64,000 bases of DNA, taken from JAGXLC01 sp041686375. Its GTDB lineage: Bacteria > Bacteroidota > Bacteroidia > Bacteroidales > UBA12077. The notes below the pieces were generated by a model that was not told the origin of the DNA, ran no database searches, and saw only the letters and a list, made by a program, of their open reading frames with translations. This document shows, in pieces, positions 46,433-55,437 of this stretch. The stretch's first letter is position 1; every line of letters begins with the position of its first letter. Both the position numbers and the translations under genes were made by a program. The stretch is from positions 62,001-126,000 of the forward strand of contig JAWLEB010000001.1 in the NCBI GenBank assembly GCA_041686375.1, given 5' to 3'.

Positions 46433-48280
46433 ATGGCAGATATTGTTCAGGTTCTCCCGGATTCAGTGGCAAATCAGATTGCAGCAGGAGAAGTTATACA
46501 GCGTCCTGCATCTGTGGTTAAAGAAATGGTTGAGAATGCTGTAGATGCAAATGCTACTGAGATAAAAGTCATTTTAAAAGATGCCGGCAAAACTTCTATT
46601 CAGATTGTCGATAATGGAACGGGAATGACTGATACTGATGCTCGTTTGGCCTTTGAAAGACATTCTACTTCCAAAATTAAAAATGCCGAAGATTTATTTG
46701 CTATTAAAACAATGGGTTTCAGGGGAGAAGCGCTTGCTTCAATTGCTGCGATTGCTCATGTGGAGATGAAAACAAGAACCAAGGGAGACGAAATTGGCAC
46801 GTATATTCGCATTGAAGGAAGCAAAGTGATTAGCCAGGAACCCGCACAATGCCCTGTGGGAAGTAATTTTACTGTAAAGAATCTTTTTTTTAATGTCCCG
46901 GCAAGACGAAAATTCCTGAAAAAAGATTCTACGGAGTTAAACCACATAATTAAAGAATTTCAGCGAATTGCTCTTGCTTATACACATATAAAACTGTCTT
47001 TGTACCATAACGAAAACGTTCTTTTCCATTTGCCTGAAGAAAACTACGGTAAGAGAATTCTTTCTGTTTTCGGATCCAAGATGAAAGATAATCTGATACC
47101 CCTTGAGACGAATACAAATATTGTGAAAGTTTTTGGTTATGTTGGTCTTCCGCAGAAAGCCAAAAAGAGATATGGAGAGCAGTTTTTCTTCGTGAATAAC
47201 AGGTTTATGAGAAGCCCATATCTCCATAAAGCTATAATGGAATGTTACGATAATCTTGTTCGCCCGGGGAATGTTCCTGTATATTTTATATATCTTGAAA
47301 TTCCACCCGGTTCAATCGATGTAAATATTCACCCTACGAAGACAGAAGTTAAATTTGAAGACCAGCAAGCTGTATGGCAAGTACTGCATGCTTCGGTACG
47401 AGAAGCATTAGGAAAACACAATATAGCTCCTTCTATTGATTTTGACCAGGATGGGAATATTGGAATCCCTACACCAACACGAAAGAGAGAAGTGCAAACC
47501 CCGCGCATTGAAGTTGATCCTACATATAATCCTTTTGAGAACAATAAGTCAACGGAACAGTTTGATTCAGCGAATGCGGGAAAATCAAAAAAGAACAGTG
47601 ATTTTCTGAACTGGGAAGAACTTTATGATACTTTTGAGAATAAAGAGAATCAGCCAACTCTTAAATTCGAATCAGCAGCAGGCAAGGAAAATAAAATGGA
47701 AAGGGAAGAGTTTTCTAACACCGAAGGAAACAGGTTTTTTCAATATAAATACAAGTATATTCTTACTCCTGTCAAATCAGGCTTGATGCTGATACATCAA
47801 CAGCGGTGTCATGTTAAGATTTTATACGAATACTTTTTAGCAAACCGGAAAAAGGAGAGCAATATAGTGCAGAAGCGTTTATATCCGGAAGAAATAGAAC
47901 TTAATCCTGCTGATTTTGCAGTTTTTCAGGATATTTATGAGGATGTTAAAAAAACAGGATTTCAGATAGAACTAAAAGATAATCGAATTGTTGAAATACA
48001 TGGTGTTCCTGCTGAAACTGATTTTACCAATGTTAAAACGCTTATGGAAGATTTCCTGGCAAGATATGATACATTGAAGAATTCAGATATCAGTTCTCAT
48101 GAGGGTATAGCTTTAAGTTTAGCCCGAGCTGCTGCAATATCTTCTGGAACTCCGCTGACATATGAAGAAATGCGCGAGTTGGTTGATAAATTGTTTGCAT
48201 GTTCAACCCCAAATTATACTCCTGAGGGACAAAAAATAATATCTTTGATAAAATTAGAGGAAATTGAAAAATTATTTTAA
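46433..48280 (+). CDS. mutL: DNA mismatch repair protein MutL
   Basis: A 615-residue protein started at the ATG at 46433 (MADIVQVLPDSVANQIAAGE), the usual MutL N terminus. The GHKL ATPase is intact: ENAVDANATEIKV, DNGTGM and MGFRGEALASIAAIAHV. A variable linker (~340-430) leads to the C-terminal dimer domain. There the endonuclease motif DQHA(X)2E(X)4E is not preserved: residues 455-466 read HQQRCHVKILYE, so only the final Glu is kept. It should still coordinate MutS-dependent repair, but latent nicking activity is doubtful. Confidence 0.95.
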   Translation: MADIVQVLPDSVANQIAAGEVIQRPASVVKEMVENAVDANATEIKVILKDAGKTSIQIVDNGTGMTDTDARLAFERHSTSKIKNAEDLFAIKTMGFRGEALASIAAIAHVEMKTRTKGDEIGTYIRIEGSKVISQEPAQCPVGSNFTVKNLFFNVPARRKFLKKDSTELNHIIKEFQRIALAYTHIKLSLYHNENVLFHLPEENYGKRILSVFGSKMKDNLIPLETNTNIVKVFGYVGLPQKAKKRYGEQFFFVNNRFMRSPYLHKAIMECYDNLVRPGNVPVYFIYLEIPPGSIDVNIHPTKTEVKFEDQQAVWQVLHASVREALGKHNIAPSIDFDQDGNIGIPTPTRKREVQTPRIEVDPTYNPFENNKSTEQFDSANAGKSKKNSDFLNWEELYDTFENKENQPTLKFESAAGKENKMEREEFSNTEGNRFFQYKYKYILTPVKSGLMLIHQQRCHVKILYEYFLANRKKESNIVQKRLYPEEIELNPADFAVFQDIYEDVKKTGFQIELKDNRIVEIHGVPAETDFTNVKTLMEDFLARYDTLKNSDISSHEGIALSLARAAAISSGTPLTYEEMRELVDKLFACSTPNYTPEGQKIISLIKLEEIEKLF

Positions 48281-48303
48281 AAGAATTATAAAATAACTGA
48301 AAG

Positions 48304-49050
48304 ATGATAAACTACAGGACAAGCGGTTTTATGGGAACTCCTCCCGTGGTAAAAAATTTAATTATCATAAGTGTTTTGATGCTGTTAGCTAGTTTTACGG
48401 CTGAGCATGTTTTTCATATACGACTGAATCAGGTACTCGGCTTGTATTACCCTGGCTCACAGAAGTTTGAACCCTATCAGCTTATTTCTCATATATTTAT
48501 GCATGGGGGATTAGCCCATTTGTTTTTTAATATGTTTGCTTTATGGATGTTTGGTCGTGTTTTAGAAAATGTATGGGGGCACAAAAGATTTTTCCTCTAC
48601 TTTTTTATAACAGGTTTAGGGGCGGCCTTTCTGCATATGCTGGTTAATCATATTCAGATACAAGTTTTATTGAACCAGATGGACTCACAGCAAATATCTA
48701 CCGTGGTAACAGAAGGGTTTGATACCATAAGACAAGGGAAAAACTTTTCTGATCCACAGATGGGGCGACTGAATTTGATGATGAATATTCCTACAGTTGG
48801 AGCCTCTGGTGCAGTATTTGGTGTTTTGTTGGCATTTGGTATGTTGTTCCCGAATACTCAGCTTTTGCTTATTTTTCCCCCTATTCCTATTAAAGCAAAG
48901 TATTTTGTGATTTTTTATGGAATTCTTGAATTATGGCTGGGAATTACCCAACCGGGTAGTAATGTTGCGCATTTTGCCCATCTGGGAGGTATGCTTTTTG
49001 GCTTTATTATGATAAAATTCTGGAACATGAATAAACATACTTTTTATTGA
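48304..49050 (+). CDS. Rhomboid family intramembrane serine protease
   Basis: A 248-residue membrane protein with six helices. Helix 2 has HIFMHGGLAHLFFNMFALW, including the oxyanion-hole His/Asn. The Ser nucleophile is in GASGAVFG, and the catalytic His in NVAHFAHLGGMLFG. Residues ~115-150 form a soluble insert between helices. It is 24 bp after mutL, probably in the same unit, and is followed by a second rhomboid. Confidence 0.93.
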   Translation: MINYRTSGFMGTPPVVKNLIIISVLMLLASFTAEHVFHIRLNQVLGLYYPGSQKFEPYQLISHIFMHGGLAHLFFNMFALWMFGRVLENVWGHKRFFLYFFITGLGAAFLHMLVNHIQIQVLLNQMDSQQISTVVTEGFDTIRQGKNFSDPQMGRLNLMMNIPTVGASGAVFGVLLAFGMLFPNTQLLLIFPPIPIKAKYFVIFYGILELWLGITQPGSNVAHFAHLGGMLFGFIMIKFWNMNKHTFY

Positions 49051-49172
49051 GTCAGTCTGTTTTTCTTATATGTGTCCTGACAGTATAAATATGCTCTTAA
49101 AAACACAAGATTATTGTATGTTAAAAGAAACTTTTGTAATATAGTTAATGTTTCTTTAATAAATTACATTTT

Positions 49173-50060
49173 ATGAGTGATATTGGACAACAGATAAAAG
49201 ATAATTTTAAAAAGGGAAACTCACTTATTAAGTTGATTTACATTAATCTTGCCGTTTTCCTGGTGATAAAACTTATACAGGTGATTGCTTTTCTCTTTGG
49301 ATTTAGTGGCATTTCTTCCTTGTTTATACCATGGCTCGCTGTACCGGCAGATGTAGAGGTTCTATTGACACGACCATGGACGCTTTTTACCTATATGTTT
49401 TTACATGAGCAATTTTTCCACATCCTGTTTAACTTATTGTGGCTTTATATATTTGGACGTATATTTTTGATGTACTTGAATGAAAAACGCCTTCTAAGTT
49501 TGTATTTGACAGGTGGACTTGCCGGCGCTGCTTTATATATTATTGCATTTAATATTTTCCCTGCTTTCACCGATATGGTGCCTCATGCTATTGCATTAGG
49601 CGCCTCAGCTTCTGTTATGGCAATTGTTATAGCAACAGCAGTTTATGCCCCTGATTTTACTATTCATTTATTATTTCTGGGCCCTGTAAAACTTAAATAT
49701 ATCGCTATCGTTTCCATTGCACTTGATATTTTGAGTATAGCCGGTTCAAATGCAGGAGGGCATATAGCCCATTTGGGGGGTGCACTTTTTGGCTATTTAT
49801 ATATTGCTCAATACAGAAAAGGAAAGAATTTAACTTATGGCTTTGACCGTTTTATGGATAGTGTGTTTTCTTTATTTAAGCCCAAACCAAAAATAAGGGT
49901 GACTTATAAAAAACCTAAGACGGATATTGAGTATAATAAAGAAAAGGTTAAAAAGCAGGAGCGAATCAATAAAATATTGGATAAAATATCTAAACATGGA
50001 TATGAAAGTTTGACCAAAGAGGAAAAAGAATTGCTTTTCAGGGCAAAAGATGAAGAATAA
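49173..50060 (+). CDS. Rhomboid family protease with C-terminal cytoplasmic domain
   Basis: A 295-residue protein with a six-helix rhomboid core (FLHEQFFHILFNLLWLYIFG, nucleophile motif GASASVMA, catalytic His in GGHIAHLGGALFGY). After residue ~215 comes a soluble Lys/Glu-rich tail ending YESLTKEEKELLFRAKDEE, the small C-terminal domain seen in Bacteroidota rhomboids (DUF6576-like, from memory). It is paralogous to the preceding gene and 122 bp downstream. Confidence 0.9.
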   Translation: MSDIGQQIKDNFKKGNSLIKLIYINLAVFLVIKLIQVIAFLFGFSGISSLFIPWLAVPADVEVLLTRPWTLFTYMFLHEQFFHILFNLLWLYIFGRIFLMYLNEKRLLSLYLTGGLAGAALYIIAFNIFPAFTDMVPHAIALGASASVMAIVIATAVYAPDFTIHLLFLGPVKLKYIAIVSIALDILSIAGSNAGGHIAHLGGALFGYLYIAQYRKGKNLTYGFDRFMDSVFSLFKPKPKIRVTYKKPKTDIEYNKEKVKKQERINKILDKISKHGYESLTKEEKELLFRAKDEE

Positions 50061-50089
50061 AATCAAGTCTGTCAAATTGTTTTCAAACG

Positions 50090-51202
50090 TTGAAAAAGCT
50101 TATTCATAAATTTTTAGTATATCTTACTTACGTGTTGGCTGTTTTTATCCTGCTGGCGGATATTTCTGTCTTTATATCTCCGGCGGAAGTCTGGCCTGCA
50201 GCTTTTTTCGGATTAGCTTTTCCTTACCTGATGATTCTGAATTTTGTTTTCTTTGTCTACTGGATCATCACTCGAAAGAAAGTATTCATGATTTCTTTGA
50301 TTGCCTTACTTTTAAGCATCAATAATGTGAGCCACACTTTTCAACCCCCAAAATCTAACCGGGAACAAATTTCATCTCAAGGAATTGACAGCGCTGATAA
50401 GTCTATGAAAATTTTAACATATAATGTGCAGATATTTAATTTGTTTGGAAATAGTCTGTTTGGGGATCAACAACAGAAGATTTTTGATTTTATATTTAAG
50501 GTAGACCCGGATATTATCTGTTTTCAGGAATTTTACGTAAATGAGCTCAAGAATTTTAGCATATATAGGGTAAATGGTTTATTAAAGCAATATGAGCACC
50601 GTCATATAGTTTGGATACAAAAGGGTGAATATTCGCGGTATGGTATAGCTATCTATAGTAAATTTCCCCTTATAAATAAAGAAGAGCTTTCATTTCAGAA
50701 TTCCAGTAATATAAGTATTTATAGTGATGTAGCCATGGGCTATGATACGGTAAGAATATTTAATAATCATTTGCAATCTATTAATTTTGACAACAAAAGC
50801 TACGAGTTTATTACCAACCAGAAAACTTATTCACAGAGCGAGAAAATCAGGGAACTTCAGAATATATCTGTCAGGCTGAAGGATGCATTTATTAAGCGGG
50901 GACAGCAAGCAAATTTTTTAGCGAAAAAAATAGATGAGTCTTCTTATCCAGTTGTGGTTTGTGGCGATTTTAACGACACTCCTGTATCCTATACCTACAG
51001 AACTATAAGAGAAGACATGAAAGATGCTTTTATAGAAGCAGGTAGTGGTTTTGGAAGCACTTACGGCGGACGGTTCCCTTCATATCGGATAGATTATATT
51101 TTGCATAGTTCATCTTTAAAAACACAATCTTTTAATACGGAAAGAATTAAACACTCCGATCATTATCCTGTGATGGCCAGAATATTCTGGAGCACTGAGT
51201 AA
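50090..51202 (+). CDS. Membrane-anchored endonuclease/exonuclease/phosphatase family protein
   Basis: A 370-residue protein with three N-terminal membrane helices (to ~residue 80) and an EEP catalytic domain: ILTYNVQIFNLFG, DIICFQEFY (metal Glu), VVCGDFNDTP, YRIDYILHS and the final SDHYPV. All active-site residues are present. Substrates in this family range from DNA to phospholipids; the membrane anchor suggests a periplasmic or lipid target. The start is a TTG at 50090; a stop at 50051-50053 bounds it upstream. Convergent with the dehydratase gene, 8 bp between stops. Confidence 0.88.
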   Translation: MKKLIHKFLVYLTYVLAVFILLADISVFISPAEVWPAAFFGLAFPYLMILNFVFFVYWIITRKKVFMISLIALLLSINNVSHTFQPPKSNREQISSQGIDSADKSMKILTYNVQIFNLFGNSLFGDQQQKIFDFIFKVDPDIICFQEFYVNELKNFSIYRVNGLLKQYEHRHIVWIQKGEYSRYGIAIYSKFPLINKEELSFQNSSNISIYSDVAMGYDTVRIFNNHLQSINFDNKSYEFITNQKTYSQSEKIRELQNISVRLKDAFIKRGQQANFLAKKIDESSYPVVVCGDFNDTPVSYTYRTIREDMKDAFIEAGSGFGSTYGGRFPSYRIDYILHSSSLKTQSFNTERIKHSDHYPVMARIFWSTE

Positions 51203-51210
51203 ACTGGTGT

Positions 51211-52179
51211 TTAGAATGCATTTTCTTTATTGAATGGCAGCTCATTAAGATTCAGGTTTCCACCTGAAAGGATTACTCCAACCTTTTTTGATTTAAATAT
51301 AAATCTGTTATCCATTATTGCTGCAAGGGCTACTGCTGCCGATGGCTCTGTTACGAGTTTCATTCTTTCCCATAAAAAACGCATGGCTTTTACTATAGTA
51401 TCTTCTTTCGTAGTAACGATATCGTCAAGATATTTGTTAATAATTTTGAAGGTAAATGGACTTAAGGATGTTAAAAGTCCATCGGCAATGGTATTGGGTC
51501 GGTCCACCGGGATGAGAAATCCCTGGTTAAATGATCGATAAGCATCATCTGCCATTTGAGGTTCTGCAGCATAGACACGTATATTATTTTTTATATGCTT
51601 TGCCGCAATTGATGTGCCGCTTATTAATCCCCCCCCGCCTACCGGTGCGATTATTACCTCTAAATCCGGAATGTCTTCAAGCAATTCTTTGGCTGCTGTT
51701 CCCTGGCCACAAATAACATTGGCATCACTTGAAGGATGAATAAATTTAGCATTTGTTTTTTTGCTTACGTCCCTGTAGGTTTCTTCTCTCGAGTCAAGAG
51801 AAGGTTCACAGTAAGTAATCTTGGCCCCGTAATGTTCTGCTGCTTTTCTTTTTGAAGGACTGGACGTTTTTGGCATAACAACATAGGCATTGATTCCTGC
51901 TAGTTTTGCTGCAAGGGATAATGCTGCAGCGTGGTTCCCCGAGGAATGGGTACCTACCCCGTTTCCTGACTCTTCTTTTGTCAGCTTAAGTATAGCATTA
52001 CTGGCTCCACGAAACTTAAAAGAACCTGTTTTTTGAAAATTTTCACATTTGAAAAATAACTCTACATCAATAATATCATTGATACTGGAACTTGTATGAA
52101 TTGGTGTTCTTTTGATTTGCCTATATATACGCTTGTGAGCGTCTTCGATTTCTTTGAATGCAGGAATCTTATTTTGCAT
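51211..52179 (-). CDS. PLP-dependent threonine/serine dehydratase (fold type II)
   Basis: A 322-residue enzyme with the PLP Lys in TGSFKFRGASNAI, the phosphate/substrate loop SSGNHAAALSLAAK, the glycine loop PVGGGGLISGTSIAAK, and NLNEL near the C terminus. There is no C-terminal ACT regulatory domain, so it resembles catabolic threonine dehydratase (TdcB), serine racemase or hydroxyaspartate ammonia-lyase rather than biosynthetic IlvA. These cannot be told apart by eye. Its start overlaps the 3' end of the upstream gene by 11 bases. Confidence 0.88.
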   Translation of the reverse strand: MQNKIPAFKEIEDAHKRIYRQIKRTPIHTSSSINDIIDVELFFKCENFQKTGSFKFRGASNAILKLTKEESGNGVGTHSSGNHAAALSLAAKLAGINAYVVMPKTSSPSKRKAAEHYGAKITYCEPSLDSREETYRDVSKKTNAKFIHPSSDANVICGQGTAAKELLEDIPDLEVIIAPVGGGGLISGTSIAAKHIKNNIRVYAAEPQMADDAYRSFNQGFLIPVDRPNTIADGLLTSLSPFTFKIINKYLDDIVTTKEDTIVKAMRFLWERMKLVTEPSAAVALAAIMDNRFIFKSKKVGVILSGGNLNLNELPFNKENAF

Positions 52180-52957
52180 TGTTTTGAGTTTTGATTGAAT
52201 CTTTATAATGTTGATATTTTTCTTTTACTCTTTCAAGAATATCATATTTGCTTGTTTCAAGCAAATATTCATCACTGAAGTTACAAAACTCCATAAATCT
52301 TATAACTTCTTCACCTTCTAAACCTGTTATTTCACTTACAATTTTTTGGTTATATTTTGAACGAATTTTTTTCTGGATTGTTTTTTCTATTTGCAATTCC
52401 TTTAGTTTTCTTTTTGATTTACCTTCCTTGCTCAGCAGCGAATAAATTAATGAGATGGGATTCCCTATATTTGGTTCGTGCGGTATAACCGTGTCCGGCG
52501 GCTCTTGAATGCCATCCCAGAATAATGGATGTATTTCATCTCTGGGGTTTACAGTTTCCAGGTTGAAAAATTTTTCTTTGAAATCGTTATATGTTCCCCA
52601 AGGTGTAATTTCTACCTTTTCAATTGAATATGTCTTGTCAGACATAGGAATACTCTCAAACACAAAAGTTTGATGCTTTCTGTCATTAACGAATTTTTCA
52701 TTTTCATAGCCAATGGAAGTAATTAAAAGGGTGTCGCCCGGGAAGGCATCTATTTTAAAATTCCCAGAAGTGTCCGATATTGTTGCAAAATAGTTAGTGG
52801 TATTGATAATATGTGCATACTCTATAGGTTTTAAGGTCTTTTTATCGTAAAGATTCCCCATTATTGTGATTAAAGAATCTCTCTCTTGGGCATTTAATGC
52901 ATCAATACCTGAAAACAGAATAAATAGGACAAATGCTATGTGAATTTTTAACTTCAA
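52169..52957 (-). CDS. Exported carboxypeptidase-regulatory-like domain protein
   Basis: A 262-residue protein with a signal peptide (IHIAFVLFILFSGIDALNAQ). Residues ~30-115 are a CarboxypepD_reg-like beta-sandwich (IMGNLYDKKTLKPIEYAHII, SDTSGNFKIDAFPGD), the domain often found at the start of TonB-dependent receptors, but no receptor plug or barrel follows. The C-terminal part is helical and charged, with EITGLEGEEVIRFMEFCNF. Similar stand-alone proteins are common in Bacteroidota; function unknown. Its 3' end overlaps the dehydratase gene. Confidence 0.82.
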   Translation of the reverse strand: MKLKIHIAFVLFILFSGIDALNAQERDSLITIMGNLYDKKTLKPIEYAHIINTTNYFATISDTSGNFKIDAFPGDTLLITSIGYENEKFVNDRKHQTFVFESIPMSDKTYSIEKVEITPWGTYNDFKEKFFNLETVNPRDEIHPLFWDGIQEPPDTVIPHEPNIGNPISLIYSLLSKEGKSKRKLKELQIEKTIQKKIRSKYNQKIVSEITGLEGEEVIRFMEFCNFSDEYLLETSKYDILERVKEKYQHYKDSIKTQNNAK

Positions 52958-53265
52958 AATATTAGCTTGTTGTAAAAGTATTATAGTATTCTCAATTATG
53001 CAATTTGTTTTTTATATCTTAACACTAGTTAACATAGTTTCTGTTTTGTGACTTACCCTGAAATTGATGCATGATTATTATTGATTTTACAAACTTCTTT
53101 TTTTGTTTAATTTTGTCAGCAAAGAAAAAAGGAATTTAGAAAAATTATTCATCATCAGCTAAAAAATGGTAGATTTTCCGCTTTTGGTAGAATTACTGCC
53201 TTCGGCGGACAAACATCTGTAAATAAAATATTTAAAAATAAACATATTAATTTAAAAATATAGCT
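52958..53265. other. 308-bp intergenic region before dapD
   Basis: An AT-rich gap between divergent genes. It holds TAATTTTG at 53108-53115, a possible -7 box for dapD with a TTG 14 bases upstream, and one GC-rich hairpin at 53177-53209. No small gene is convincing. Confidence 0.45.
53177..53209 (+). promoter_or_regulatory. Hairpin in the dapD leader
   Basis: TCCGC (53177-53181) pairs with GCGGA (53205-53209), and inside it GGTAG (53186) pairs with CTGCC (to 53200), with a G-T pair, around AATTA; tttt faces ttcg as a symmetric internal loop. It ends 56 bases before the dapD start and has no T-run, so a leader RNA element is more likely than a terminator. Confidence 0.35.
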
Positions 53266-54078
53266 ATGAGTATAAAAGATGACATTGTACAGATATGGAA
53301 TAATCGTGAATTGTTGAAGGAAGAAAAATACCGAAGGATAATTCGGGAGGTGATAGAGAAGCTTGACAAGGGCCGTCTCAGAGTGGCGCAGCCTGATGGC
53401 GAAAAGTGGAAGATAAATGATTGGGTAAAAATGGCTGTTATTCTGTATTTTCCTATTCAGGAAATGCAGAAAATTCAAGTTCCTCCGTTTGAGTTTTATG
53501 ATAAAATAGGATTGAAGAAGGATTATGACAAGATTGGTGCTCGTGTTGTGCCCCATGCAATAGCCCGTTATGGATCATTTTTGGCTGGTAATGTGATTAT
53601 GATGCCTTCTTATGTTAATATTGGTGCTTATGTTGATAGCGGTAGTATGATTGACACATGGGCAACTGTGGGTTCCTGTGCACAAATTGGGAAAAATGTT
53701 CATATTAGTGGAGGCGTTGGAATAGGAGGAGTGTTAGAACCTGTTCAGGCAGCGCCTGTCATTATTGAAGACAATTGCTTTATCGGTTCACGATCAATTA
53801 TTGTTGAAGGAATACGGGTAAAAAAAGAAGTGGTAATAGGAGCCAATGTGACAATTACGAAATCTACTCACATAATCGATGTTTCTCAGGATACTCCGGT
53901 TACTTTGCATGGAGAAATCCCGGAAAGAGCTGTTGTAATTCCGGGGAGCTATACAAAGAAGTTTCCTGCAGGTGAATATCAAGTGCAATGCGCATTGATT
54001 ATTGGAAGGAGAAAAGTGTCCACAGATGTAAAAACTTCTCTGAATGATGCTCTCCGAGAATTTAATGTTCCTGTTTAA
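53266..54078 (+). CDS. dapD: Tetrahydrodipicolinate N-succinyltransferase
   Basis: A 270-residue trimeric enzyme of the succinylase branch of lysine/diaminopimelate synthesis. It has an N-terminal helical domain (~1-95), then a left-handed beta-helix of hexapeptide repeats (ARYGSFLAGNVIMMPSYVNI, GAYVDSGSMIDTWATVGSCA), then GGVGIGGVLEPVQAAPVIIE with the family's conserved Glu-Pro. Length matches other DapD. It relies on aspartate semialdehyde made by asd (15393). Confidence 0.96.
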   Translation: MSIKDDIVQIWNNRELLKEEKYRRIIREVIEKLDKGRLRVAQPDGEKWKINDWVKMAVILYFPIQEMQKIQVPPFEFYDKIGLKKDYDKIGARVVPHAIARYGSFLAGNVIMMPSYVNIGAYVDSGSMIDTWATVGSCAQIGKNVHISGGVGIGGVLEPVQAAPVIIEDNCFIGSRSIIVEGIRVKKEVVIGANVTITKSTHIIDVSQDTPVTLHGEIPERAVVIPGSYTKKFPAGEYQVQCALIIGRRKVSTDVKTSLNDALREFNVPV

Positions 54079-54093
54079 AAAATTTTTTAAAGA

Positions 54094-54232
54094 ATGAAAT
54101 TTTCATTCACTAATGTAGACAATAAGACGATGCATAAAACATGGGGCTTCTATGGGCTGCAGAATCAAAAAAATACTGACTTTAGTAGTAATAACCCTCA
54201 GGGTGAGAAACTAATAATCTAACTTTATCCAA
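54094..54232 (+). repeat. Dispersed ATG-terminated repeat, copy B, between dapD and a GT4 gene
   Basis: Homologous to copies at 8490 and 62588. Its 3' ~52 bases (GACTTTAGTAGTAATAACCC, then GAGAAACTAATAATCTAACT) match copy A at roughly 80% by eye. It contains one uninterrupted 42-codon frame, 54094-54222 (starts MKFSFTNVDN, ends GEKLII), which stops 10 bases before the ATGAAT of the next gene. In copies A and C the base between GAC and ATG near position 30 is missing, breaking that frame. Confidence 0.75.
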
Positions 54233-55360
54233 ATGAATATAGGTTTTGATGCCAAGCGTGCATTTTTTAATAAGAGTGGTCTTGGCAATTACAGTAGAAG
54301 TACAGTCCAATTGTTGAGCAAATATTATCCTGATAATTCTTATTTTTTGTATACACCCAAATTTTCTGAGGCTAATAATGAATTTATCGATAGTTCAAAC
54401 ATACATGTGAGAACACCCCGGCAATGTTTTTTCCGTGCCTTCAATCCATACTGGCGGAGCTATAGGATGGCTTGTGATTTTAAATATGATGATATAGATC
54501 TGTTTCATGGCCTAAGCAACGAATTACCCATGAATATCCGGAAAAGTAATGTCAAGTCAGTCCTTACGGTTCATGATCTGATTTTTATGCGATACCCTAC
54601 ATTATATAAAAAGGTTGACCGTTGGATATATGAGAAAAAGTTTAAGCTGAGCTGTCAGAGGGCTAATACAGTAATTGCCGTAAGTCAGCAAACAAAAGAT
54701 GATCTCATTCATTATTTTAAAATAGAGGAAGATAAGATTAGGGTGGTTTATCAAGGATGTAATCCTATTTTTTATGATGCAAAAACAGAGGCGGAGAAAA
54801 ATAAACTAAAACAAAAGTATAATCTTCCCGAATCATTTTTATTATATGTAGGTACAATCGAAGAACGAAAAAACGCCTTAGGTATAGTCAAAGCACTTCA
54901 TGAGGGTGGTATTGACATCCCTCTTGTTCTTGTTGGGAAACCTACCGCCTACAAGCGCAGAATTGAGCAATATATAGCTGATAAGAACGTAAAGAATGAT
55001 ATCCGCTTTTTTTCGGAGATACCCTATGAGGAATTACCTGTTTTTTATCAATTGTCAAGTGCTTTTATTTATCCTTCATTTTTTGAAGGTTTTGGGATAC
55101 CCATCCTTGAAGCGTTGAATTCAGGAGTACCTGTGATAACATCCAGCGGAGGATGTTTCCATGAAACAGGAGGTCCAGCTTCTATGTATGTTGAGCCTTC
55201 CAGTACAGAAGAAATTGCGAATGCTATAAGGAAAGTTTTATTTGATGATCAACTGAGGCAAGTTATGAAGGAAAAGGGTTTCGCACATGCTATGAAATTT
55301 AGGGATGGAAATGTTGCTAAGGCAATGATGCAAGCTTATCTCGACACCTTTAAAAAATAA
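54233..55360 (+). CDS. GT4 family glycosyltransferase
   Basis: A 375-residue GT-B enzyme. GFDAKRAFFNKSGLGNYSRS is the N-terminal loop of the mannosyltransferase-like GT4 group; the donor half shows LLYVGTIEERKNALGIVKA and YPSFFEGFGIPILEALNSGV with the EX7E pair. It stands apart from the glycan cluster at 31-37 kb. Its start codon lies at the 3' edge of repeat copy B. A strong bidirectional terminator follows. Confidence 0.9.
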   Translation: MNIGFDAKRAFFNKSGLGNYSRSTVQLLSKYYPDNSYFLYTPKFSEANNEFIDSSNIHVRTPRQCFFRAFNPYWRSYRMACDFKYDDIDLFHGLSNELPMNIRKSNVKSVLTVHDLIFMRYPTLYKKVDRWIYEKKFKLSCQRANTVIAVSQQTKDDLIHYFKIEEDKIRVVYQGCNPIFYDAKTEAEKNKLKQKYNLPESFLLYVGTIEERKNALGIVKALHEGGIDIPLVLVGKPTAYKRRIEQYIADKNVKNDIRFFSEIPYEELPVFYQLSSAFIYPSFFEGFGIPILEALNSGVPVITSSGGCFHETGGPASMYVEPSSTEEIANAIRKVLFDDQLRQVMKEKGFAHAMKFRDGNVAKAMMQAYLDTFKK

Positions 55361-55390
55361 CCGATTACTATGAATTTTGAATATAAAAGG

Positions 55391-55432
55391 CTCAATAAAA
55401 AATCCCGCTGTTTGGCGGGATTTTTTATTGAG
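55391..55432. terminator. Bidirectional terminator between convergent GT4 and tonB-like genes
   Basis: A perfect 18-bp stem: CTCAATAAAAAATCCCGC (55391-55408) with its complement at 55415-55432 around TGTTTG. The A-run on one arm and T-run on the other let it work in both directions. Confidence 0.92.
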
Positions 55433-55437
55433 TTATT

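Noticed and set aside
53155..53556. 133-codon minus-strand frame over the dapD 5' end
   Set aside because: It is antisense to the well-supported dapD coding sequence and has no recognisable motif.
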